Position numbers and translations under genes: made by a program. Under the pieces are notes generated by a model. That model was not told where the DNA came from. It saw only the letters and a list, made by a program, of their open reading frames with translations, and searched no databases. This document shows, one piece after another, positions 46,301 through 52,540 of a DNA stretch of 64,000 nt. The stretch is from Armatimonadota bacterium. Its GTDB lineage: Bacteria; Armatimonadota; Fimbriimonadia; Fimbriimonadales; Fimbriimonadaceae. The stretch is from positions 248,001 to 312,000 of the forward strand of contig WGMG01000004.1 of assembly GCA_016125185.1 (NCBI GenBank), written 5' to 3'. Positions within the stretch are counted from its first letter, which is position 1. Each line of letters starts with the position of its first letter.

Positions 46301-46879
46301 GAAGGTGGTCTCGGGTTCGACTATGGCGTGGGACCTGGGCAGATTCGCAACCTGCATCTTTCGGCGGCGTTCAACCCGTTCGATGACGACCCCAAGTTCG
46401 ACCTTAAAGGCGGGGGGCAACTGTACATTCCTGCCGGAGCAGGCGTTTCGGCGAGCATTCGCGGAGCGCTTGCGGTTTCGGCAGGCATCGCTTCGGTGAG
46501 CGGTGGTATCACAGCGACGGCTCGGGCGGGGCTCGACGCGGCGCTGACGGCGGACCTGGATATCGAGTACAAGGAGGGGCGATTTACGCTCGATAGCACC
46601 GTCGCTCTGATCGGAAAGCCGGTCCTCGACTTCGGGCTGGAAGCCAACATTGAGGCAGAGGCAGGGGCTTTGGGTGTGTCGTACAAGTACCACAAGGGTT
46701 ACCAACTCGCCAGCTTCACGCTTCCTTCAGACATGGAGATGGGGGCCAAGTTCCCGATCCATTACGCATCCAACGAAGCCTTCAAGTTCCCGTCGCTAAG
46801 CGACATCCAGGTGATCAAACCCAATATCGACGTGAAAGGACTGATGAATTCGATGCTAACCAAGGTAGGTGCCCTATGA
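43349..46879 (+). CDS. DUF4157 protein with HNH-like motif and long beta-repeat region, candidate CIS effector
   Basis: 1176 residues from the ATG at 43349 (11-bp overlap with the small gene before). Order: IQRKCACGG and a CxC...CAEC zinc-knuckle-like start (29-44); DUF4157 (about 76-155) with HELAH (145-149); a Pro/Thr linker (205-243); a domain with CHMDHIQELQVGG then SNIQVLDPDPN (371-398), which looks like an HNH nuclease core (D374, H375, N389, N398); an Ala/Pro linker near 590-620; then about 550 residues of beta-repeat sequence. DUF4157 marks proteins linked to eCIS. Nuclease activity is inference. It sits between ATPase and baseplate genes. Confidence 0.9.
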   Translation: MADKAPATATATPAASLTKVPRPMIQRKCACGGTVGPSGMCAECEKKQKEKGKIQRKGAGSVASIPSSVGSVLGGVGQPLDAGTRSSMESRFGTSLGAVRVHTDSRAAESARSLNAQAYTVGNNIVFDHGQYSPTSAGGSRLLAHELAHTIQQGGLQTKSYSDLSVSPSNSPLEIEADRAAEAVTSGFAAPALSKVNTPVVSRATPNTTSTTVTPTPTPPAVVPTTPTPSPTPATPTASTSSGPCTLTNVPAGADCAALVAAGVKAIIGNSAANRIFVLDDFPLNQNKGEVAVKLYEQLAQAGQLIAVMNTSGTGGSTALKQGRDDSDMLRKAWLQKYSWTSVTGPSNWQKLSGGPLISPFKPVRFDKVTCHMDHIQELQVGGAGNPSNIQVLDPDPNIESGRDINSFLKQKATDIVSALGSPTPPTISLQFKSIQKVGAAPQLTLSTGQLSCLGVEMALLTGKNPTAGTGTAVTANRTQVLLYAGVQSASAYLNKGNPVTDLTNTTVLENRGVMLLVPGFILTKYTRAATSSGTDKINAEIDPNKLGNRTSQTRIPVTISSQTPFQFDSVAGSPSLAAPVTVSGATPPAPASGPAPAAPTGTVTPGQAGVEAGSAAETRMIKAKKSPSKVAFHYPYLSEGSLNVTPDEEGVLTGTGTLKPSIPLLKGKTLDLTLAPDKLSAVLKSGMVGTKLFGIGTITDASLTADLLPTLGASGNLSIAFGSTAKPIATTSLTLSADPTNGFMATGKLIVNIPQIDQAEGDVTYKNGAWFGQITISTSQIRIPMVKSSTLVVSFSEKGVQVAGGVVMDVKGNPVNLNANLVNGTWVFTGGATLTFSPLRPVHLSFRYANEKLTAEGDTTFGFKGLEGKVHVKYDDGVVTGDGTLNMNKGRMTGTINAHYTRNGNITADGKISYKITDNLVASVGIEVDEKQNVRLTGELTFPKPIQLFSRIGNNINLFSIRTDIPIAGISVGPVSIGLVFRIEGGLGFDYGVGPGQIRNLHLSAAFNPFDDDPKFDLKGGGQLYIPAGAGVSASIRGALAVSAGIASVSGGITATARAGLDAALTADLDIEYKEGRFTLDSTVALIGKPVLDFGLEANIEAEAGALGVSYKYHKGYQLASFTLPSDMEMGAKFPIHYASNEAFKFPSLSDIQVIKPNIDVKGLMNSMLTKVGAL

Positions 46880-47529
46880 GCTTCACCAATGCGCCTTCGC
46901 TGATTCGCGGCGGGATCGTCCTCGTCGATTCGACCACCGGAAAGCAGAAGCGAGTGATCGTGCTTCAGTACAACCCCGACTCGCTGACGCGCACACTGGT
47001 GCCGCAAGGCGTCGGGGCCGACTCGGGCGACCGGCTAGAAACGCTTCGCCTGAAGGGACCGGCCATCGAAACGATCAAGCTGGAAGCCGAACTCGACGCC
47101 GCCGACTACATGGAGAAGCCAGACGATAATCCGACCAAGATAGCCAATGGCCTTGCCGGGGACCTTGCGGCCCTGGAAATGATTGTGAACCCGACCACCG
47201 CGAGCATGGCCAATACGAACTCGATGGCGTCGGCAGGCACGCTGGAGATCTTTCCCGTCGAGTCCGACCTAGCGGTATTTGTGTGGAGCAAGAATCGCGT
47301 GGTGCCGGTTCGTATCACCGAATTTGCGATTACCGAAGAGGCGTTCGACCAGAATCTGAACCCGATTCGGGCGCGAGTTTCGCTCTCGCTTCGCATCCTC
47401 ACCGTTAACGACGTGCCGTACGATTCGCTCGCGGCGTCGATCTTCCGCGCCTACCACCTGAACAAGGAGCAGATGGCCGCCACCGCCTCCGGTGAGCTGT
47501 CGAAGCTCGGAATAGGGAAAATCATATGA
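46876..47529 (+). CDS. CIS tube-N-type baseplate protein (Pvc7-like, LysM part absent)
   Basis: 217 residues, ATG overlapping the previous stop. It matches the CIS tube-protein N-terminal family: VIVLQYNPDSLTRTLVPQ, IKLEAELDAADYMEKPD, LEIFPVESDLAVFVWSKNRV. In many eCIS this domain is fused to a C-terminal LysM module and joins baseplate to tube. Here it ends at LGIGKII, and the LysM-like part is a separate gene that overlaps it by 4 bp. Confidence 0.85.
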   Translation: MSFTNAPSLIRGGIVLVDSTTGKQKRVIVLQYNPDSLTRTLVPQGVGADSGDRLETLRLKGPAIETIKLEAELDAADYMEKPDDNPTKIANGLAGDLAALEMIVNPTTASMANTNSMASAGTLEIFPVESDLAVFVWSKNRVVPVRITEFAITEEAFDQNLNPIRARVSLSLRILTVNDVPYDSLAASIFRAYHLNKEQMAATASGELSKLGIGKII

Positions 47530-47855
47530 GCCAGTCCAAGTTCGCCTCCAATAGCCGCTATCTGAACACGCCGATCCTCACGACGACGTTGCCCGATGGT
47601 CGGCAGGTGAACTACGTGGACCGACGGTTCATTTCTGGGCCCGAAAAGTTCTCGGCCATCGGCTATTACGTCGTGGAACAGGGCGACCGGCCCGATCTGC
47701 TGGCCAACGACGTGTACGGCGATCCCGAATTGTTCTGGCAACTCGCCGATGCGAACACGGTCGTATTCCCAACCGAACTGACCGAAGTTGTGGGCTCACG
47801 CGTGCGCATCACCCTGCCCGAAGGGGTCGAAACGGCGGAGGACTCGGATGCTTAA
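47526..47855 (+). CDS. LysM-like/gp53-type CIS baseplate protein
   Basis: 109 residues. The centre, IGYYVVEQGDRPDLLANDVYG followed by DPELFWQLADANTV, has the LysM-like pattern of baseplate wedge proteins related to T4 gp53 (YG-D-LFWQLADAN). The N-terminus is a basic tail (KFASNSRYLN). It starts in the last codons of the tube-N gene, and its end overlaps the hub gene by 8 bp. Confidence 0.85.
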   Translation: MSQSKFASNSRYLNTPILTTTLPDGRQVNYVDRRFISGPEKFSAIGYYVVEQGDRPDLLANDVYGDPELFWQLADANTVVFPTELTEVVGSRVRITLPEGVETAEDSDA

Positions 47856-48975
47856 GGGGCTGAATCTGTCTCTGCTGATCGGTCCGCTGGTGCCGTTACC
47901 GGTGCCAAAGAATGTGGTGGACGCCCTTGTGAGCGCGCAGGTGACGGTGAGCGCCACCGACCGGTCGGGATTCCAGCTTCAATTCCACTTTAGCAAGAAG
48001 TCGACGATTTCGAGTGCGATGATTCCGGCGGGCTACTTCGATCCTGGCAATCGGGTTATCCTCGTGGCGACCGTCAACGGTCTACCGACGGTGCTGTCGG
48101 ACGGCATCATCACCCGGCAAGACGTGGTGCCGAGCAACGTTCCGGGGGGATCGACGGTCACGGTGACCGGCGAGGACATCAGCCTGCTCATGGCTTTGGT
48201 CGATTTGACCGGCTTGCTGGACTATCCGGCGATGCCTTCTACCGCCATCGCCGCCCTGGCTCTGGCCAAGTACGCGGCCATCGGTATCATTCCCGCTATC
48301 ATCCCCGACCCGTTCGTGGATATCAAGCTTCCGACGACGGGCTACATCACGCACAAGGGTACCGACTTCGACTTCATCAAGAAGCTGGCGACGGATAGCG
48401 GCTACGTGTTCTACACCGAACCTGGGCCGGTGCCGGGGACCAACATCGCCTACTGGGGGCCGGAGGTTCGATTCGGACCGATTCAGAAGGCGCTGAACAT
48501 CAACATGGATGCCGAGACGAACGTCGAATCCCTCAGCTTCAACTTCGACGGCCTGCTCGGCACCAATCAGATCGCGCTGATCCAAGAGCCGCACACCGGC
48601 ATTCCGATTCCGGTCCCGATTCCTAGCCTATCGATCCTCGCGCCGCCTTTGGCCGCGCGTCCGGCCACCAAGCTCAAGGTCAGCTTTGTGCGAGACGTCG
48701 CCAATTTGTCGATCCAGGGCGCGATGAAAAAAGCGCTGAAGATCGACAAGGAAAGTTCGGACGCCGTGCAAGGTTCGGGCACCTTGGACGTTTTGCGCTA
48801 CGGCTCGATCCTCAAGGCGCGAAGCCTTGTCGGGGTGCGTGGAGCGGGCACGGCTTACGACGGGCTGTATTACGTCAAGAGCGTCACTCACAACTTGAAG
48901 CCTGGGGAGTTCAAACAGCAGTTCTCTCTCGTGCGAAACGGACTCATTTCCATCACCCCGGCGGTACCGGCATAG
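47848..48975 (+). CDS. CIS baseplate hub protein (gpD/gp27-like)
   Basis: 375 residues from the ATG at 47848. It has hub features of late-control-D-like proteins: FHFSKKSTISSAM, DGIITRQDVVPSN, TVTVTGEDISLLMAL, and HKGTDFDFIKKLATDSGYVFY in the middle, ending in GLYYVKSVTHNLKPGEFKQ. Trimers of this protein connect the spike to the tube. The segment near 255-290 is Pro/Ile-rich. Overlap with the LysM gene indicates coupled translation. Confidence 0.85.
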   Translation: MLKGLNLSLLIGPLVPLPVPKNVVDALVSAQVTVSATDRSGFQLQFHFSKKSTISSAMIPAGYFDPGNRVILVATVNGLPTVLSDGIITRQDVVPSNVPGGSTVTVTGEDISLLMALVDLTGLLDYPAMPSTAIAALALAKYAAIGIIPAIIPDPFVDIKLPTTGYITHKGTDFDFIKKLATDSGYVFYTEPGPVPGTNIAYWGPEVRFGPIQKALNINMDAETNVESLSFNFDGLLGTNQIALIQEPHTGIPIPVPIPSLSILAPPLAARPATKLKVSFVRDVANLSIQGAMKKALKIDKESSDAVQGSGTLDVLRYGSILKARSLVGVRGAGTAYDGLYYVKSVTHNLKPGEFKQQFSLVRNGLISITPAVPA

Positions 48976-48979
48976 AACT

Positions 48980-49483
48980 ATGGCAGAAACATTCTTTGGC
49001 AAATATCGAGGACTCGTTCTCAACAATATCGACCCGGAAAACCGAGGGCGAATCCAAGTGCAGGTGCCGGATGTAAAGAGCCTCCTGCCTACGACCTTCG
49101 CGGAACCGTGCTTCCCGTTTACGGGCATCCAGAGCGGCATGTTCGTAGTACCAATGATCGGCGCGAGTGTGTGGGTCGAGTTCGAGCACGGCGATCCCGA
49201 CTACCCGATTTGGACCGGCGGCTGGTTCCCGACCGCCGCCGATGTGCCTGCCTTGGCGCTGACGCCGCCAGGTGTGCAGGGATTCTGCATCAATACCGTG
49301 CTCCAAAACACGCTGCTTATCAGCGACGTGCCCGGAGCGGGCGGCATCATGCTCAAAACTACGACCGGGGCCATGATCAAAATGGACGACACCGGCATCA
49401 TCATTCAGAACGGCAAGGGGGCAATCATTACCATGAACGGCCCCACCGTCACGGTCAATGCGGGCGCGCTGGTGGTGACCTAA
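48980..49483 (+). CDS. CIS spike protein, gpV/gp5-type OB fold with beta-helix
   Basis: 167 residues. The N-terminal OB fold is GKYRGLVLNNIDPENRGRIQ and VEFEHGDPDYPIWTGGWFP, which is diagnostic of phage baseplate protein V and VgrG-like spikes. The C-terminal repeats (GAMIKMDDTGIIIQNGKGAI, ITMNGPTVTVNAGALVVT) form the triangular beta-helix. The spike is short and lacks a large extra domain. Confidence 0.93.
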   Translation: MAETFFGKYRGLVLNNIDPENRGRIQVQVPDVKSLLPTTFAEPCFPFTGIQSGMFVVPMIGASVWVEFEHGDPDYPIWTGGWFPTAADVPALALTPPGVQGFCINTVLQNTLLISDVPGAGGIMLKTTTGAMIKMDDTGIIIQNGKGAIITMNGPTVTVNAGALVVT

Positions 49484-49806
49484 TGCCGGGAGGAATCGTC
49501 ACCGTCGCGTCTACGATCATGTGCCCCCACGGCGGCACTGTCACGGACATTCCGACCTCCACGCGGGTGCTGGTGGCGGGTACGCCGCCGATCCTGCTGA
49601 CCGACCAAGGGTTGGTCGCCGGATGTCCATTCAACACCGGCAGTCCGTCGCCCTGCATCAAGGTTCAGTGGATGGTTGGCGCAACGCGAGTGCTGATCGA
49701 AGGGCGTCCGCCGCTGGTTCAATCGTCAACCGGGCTTTGCATCGGCCCTGCGCCGCAAGGCCCTCCGGTAATCGTAGCGGTGCAGCCGCGGGTGATCGCA
49801 CAATGA
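49483..49806 (+). CDS. PAAR-like spike tip protein
   Basis: 107 residues; the ATG shares its A with the TAA of the spike gene. The beginning, GGIVTVASTIMCPHGGTV, and repeated short beta strands match the PAAR-like tip proteins of eCIS. C14, H16, C48, C58 and C86 are candidate metal ligands for sharpening the tip. It is placed between spike and gp25, the usual order. Confidence 0.8.
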   Translation: MPGGIVTVASTIMCPHGGTVTDIPTSTRVLVAGTPPILLTDQGLVAGCPFNTGSPSPCIKVQWMVGATRVLIEGRPPLVQSSTGLCIGPAPQGPPVIVAVQPRVIAQ

Positions 49807-50168
49807 CTTTCGAAAACGTCGCCTATCCATTCCAGCCTGGCTCGCAGGGGCGGTCCGAAACGGCCGAATACAATGACCACGTCAGCCAGATGATCGAACA
49901 GGTTTTGTTCACCGCTCCAGGCGAGCGATTGAACCGCCCGACGTTCGGATGCGGCATTCGGCAGGCGTTATTCGGGCCACTCGGCGATGTGCAGGCGGCG
50001 GCCACCCAAATGCTTATCCAGTCGTCGCTACAGCAGTGGCTGAGTCAGCAGATCGAAGTGCGGTCGGTTGAAGTTATTGCCGAGGATTCCACGCTGACGA
50101 TCTCGATTTCCTACGTCGTTCGCCGTACCGGCGAACCTGACCAACGAACCTACAAGCTGGGAGATTAG
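49803..50168 (+). CDS. CIS baseplate wedge protein gp25-like
   Basis: 121 residues from the ATG at 49803 (ATGA overlap). It has the gp25 signature VLFTAPGERLNRPTFGCGIRQALF (key residues T-x-P-G-E-R and the PxFG-G). This is the most conserved part of contractile-tail baseplates and anchors the sheath initiator. Confidence 0.94.
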   Translation: MTFENVAYPFQPGSQGRSETAEYNDHVSQMIEQVLFTAPGERLNRPTFGCGIRQALFGPLGDVQAAATQMLIQSSLQQWLSQQIEVRSVEVIAEDSTLTISISYVVRRTGEPDQRTYKLGD

Positions 50169-50170
50169 CT

Positions 50171-52540
50171 ATGAGTACGAGCGCGGTTTATTATTGTGGG
50201 AAGGATCGGAGAAGGGAAGCCGTCCGCGCTGCCGGAACGCTCAACGGCATCGATTTTCTCGAGGTCGATGCCAACCAGACGGTGCTCACCGTCAACTGCC
50301 TTCTGCCGATCCCTGCCTCCGTCACCAGCGCCAATTTCACCATTGCCGGTGGCGAGAAGGTCAAAGGCTTCACTCTGTCTCAGGTCAGCGTGAGCGGAAA
50401 CCAGATCGTCTTGGGTGTCGATCGACCGGGCGACTTCTCCATCTACACGCTTCAGCTTCGTGACGGCTTGGGCTTCCCGGCCGGGTTCGATCCTCAATTG
50501 TGCGATCTGGAATTCAGCTTTAAGGTCAACTGCGTTTCGCCTTTCGACTGCTTGACGACCACGGAGTGCTCGCACGAGAGCGAGATCGAACCGACGATCG
50601 ACTACCTGGCGAAAGACTTCCAGTCGTTCCGGCGCCTGCTCATCGAGCGGCTGACCCTGCTGATGCCGGGATGGAAACAGCATAGCTTGGCCGACCAGCA
50701 GACGGTGGTGCTGGAAATGCTCGCGGTGATCGGCGACTACCTCAGCTATGCGCAGGATTCCATTGCCACTGAGGCCTACCTTGACCGCGCGCGCAAGCGA
50801 ACATCGGTGAAAAAGCACGCGCGCCTGCTGGATTACTTCATGCACGAGGGGTGCAATGCCCGCACGCCGGTCTGCATCGAAGTAATGGCGGGCTCGACCG
50901 CTGACGGTCAGCCATTGCCCGCCCACACCAAGGTTCTCACTGCCGCGAACGGCGTCGGGCCGCAACTGACGGCCATCGATTATGCTGGCATCGACAATCT
51001 GGAGACGGTGGTCTTCGAGACGATGCACGAGGTCAAACTCTCGTCGGCTAAGAACAAGATTAGCTTCCACACCTGGAGCGACTTTGATTGCTGTCTGCCC
51101 GTGGGCGCGACGAGCGCGACTTTGGTGAAGAGCGCGGGTTTGACACTCAGCGCGGGTGACCTGTTGATGTTGTACGAGCAGATCAACCCGTATTCCGACG
51201 ACTGGCGCGATCAGCGAAAAGACCACCGGCACTTGGTTCGACTCACCAAGGTCACCGACAGCAAGGACCTGTTCGAGAACATCGACGTGCTGGAGATCGA
51301 GTGGAGCAAGGAAGACGCGTTGCCTTTTTCGCTGTGCCTCAGCATTACGGTGGATGAGAAGGCGATCTCCGACGTGTCGGTTGCATGCGGCAATGTCGCC
51401 TTGGCCGACCACGGTAAGACCGCACTCGTTCCCGAATCGCTGATTCCCGCGACGCCGGTCGTCGGCGAGGTGTATCGCCCCACGATCCTCTCGTCGGACA
51501 TCACCTTCCTGACGGCTTTTGATCCAAGCGCCGCCCTCAAGCTTTCGGCGACCTCGGCGTTGACCCAAGACTCGGCTTCGGCGTCGCCGAGCATCGCGCT
51601 GACGTCGTCGGCGGGTGTTTGGGAACCCAAGAACGACCTGATCGCTTCGGGGGCGTTCGATCGCCAGTTTGTGCTGGAGGTGGAGGACGACCGAACAGTG
51701 ACATTCCGATTCGGGGACGGGGTTTTTGGCAAGGAGCCCACCAGTAGCGATACCTTCACCGCGACGTTCCGAACCGGCTCGGGCGTGGATGGCAACGTCG
51801 GCGCGGACGTGTTGTGCCGCGTGGTGTTCGACCCCCTCGGTATCGTCAAGGTTTGGAATCCGCTCCCCGGCATGGGTGGCACCGCGCCTGAGGACACCCG
51901 TGACGTTAAGCGTTTTGCGCCGGATGCCTTCAAGGTGCAGATGCGGGCAGTCACCGAAACCGACTATGCCGACATCACTTTGCGGTATCCCGGTGTGCAG
52001 GGCGCGTCGGCCGATCTGCGCTGGACCGGCAGTTGGTACACCGCGTTCATCGCGGTGGATCGGGAGGGCGGGTTGCCCGTGCGGTCCGATGCCAAGTTCC
52101 TCAAGGACCTGCTGGCGTTCTTGGACGACTACCGAATGGCGGGCGTCGATCTGGAGATTCGCGATCCGATCCGCGTCGCGCTGTGGATCGAGATGAGCGT
52201 GTGCATCAAGGACGGCTACTTCCGCACGAATGTGGACAAGAGCCTGCGCCGAGCCTTCAGCAGTCAAGTGCTCAGCGACGGAAGCTTGGGCTACTTCCAC
52301 CCCGACAATTTCACCTTCGGACAGGACGTTTTCTCGGGTCCGATCATCGCCAAGGCGATGTCGGTGGACGGCGTGGACCACGTACGGCTGACCAAGCTCC
52401 AGCGGTGGGGACAGGCCCCAGCCAACGAGATCGCTCAGGGTCGGCTCTCGATCGGCAAGAGCGAGATCGCGCAGCTCACCGGCGACGTGAATTTCCCGGA
52501 GCGGGGGCGCATCGACTTTATCTATGAGGGAGGCATCTGA
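50171..52540 (+). CDS. CIS baseplate assembly protein J-like, first copy (Pvc11-like)
   Basis: 789 residues, 2 bp after gp25. An N-terminal 130-residue part precedes the baseplate-J core: IDYLAKDFQSFRRLLIERL, LEMLAVIGDYLSYAQDSIATEAYLDRAR, KRTSVKKHARLLDYFMH, then RFGDGVFGKEP and RAVTETDYADITLRYPGVQ. These are gp6/J-type wedge proteins. The C-terminus (TGDVNFPERGRIDFIYEGG) is short. The antisense frame over it is open too but lacks any family features. Confidence 0.92.
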   Translation: MSTSAVYYCGKDRRREAVRAAGTLNGIDFLEVDANQTVLTVNCLLPIPASVTSANFTIAGGEKVKGFTLSQVSVSGNQIVLGVDRPGDFSIYTLQLRDGLGFPAGFDPQLCDLEFSFKVNCVSPFDCLTTTECSHESEIEPTIDYLAKDFQSFRRLLIERLTLLMPGWKQHSLADQQTVVLEMLAVIGDYLSYAQDSIATEAYLDRARKRTSVKKHARLLDYFMHEGCNARTPVCIEVMAGSTADGQPLPAHTKVLTAANGVGPQLTAIDYAGIDNLETVVFETMHEVKLSSAKNKISFHTWSDFDCCLPVGATSATLVKSAGLTLSAGDLLMLYEQINPYSDDWRDQRKDHRHLVRLTKVTDSKDLFENIDVLEIEWSKEDALPFSLCLSITVDEKAISDVSVACGNVALADHGKTALVPESLIPATPVVGEVYRPTILSSDITFLTAFDPSAALKLSATSALTQDSASASPSIALTSSAGVWEPKNDLIASGAFDRQFVLEVEDDRTVTFRFGDGVFGKEPTSSDTFTATFRTGSGVDGNVGADVLCRVVFDPLGIVKVWNPLPGMGGTAPEDTRDVKRFAPDAFKVQMRAVTETDYADITLRYPGVQGASADLRWTGSWYTAFIAVDREGGLPVRSDAKFLKDLLAFLDDYRMAGVDLEIRDPIRVALWIEMSVCIKDGYFRTNVDKSLRRAFSSQVLSDGSLGYFHPDNFTFGQDVFSGPIIAKAMSVDGVDHVRLTKLQRWGQAPANEIAQGRLSIGKSEIAQLTGDVNFPERGRIDFIYEGGI

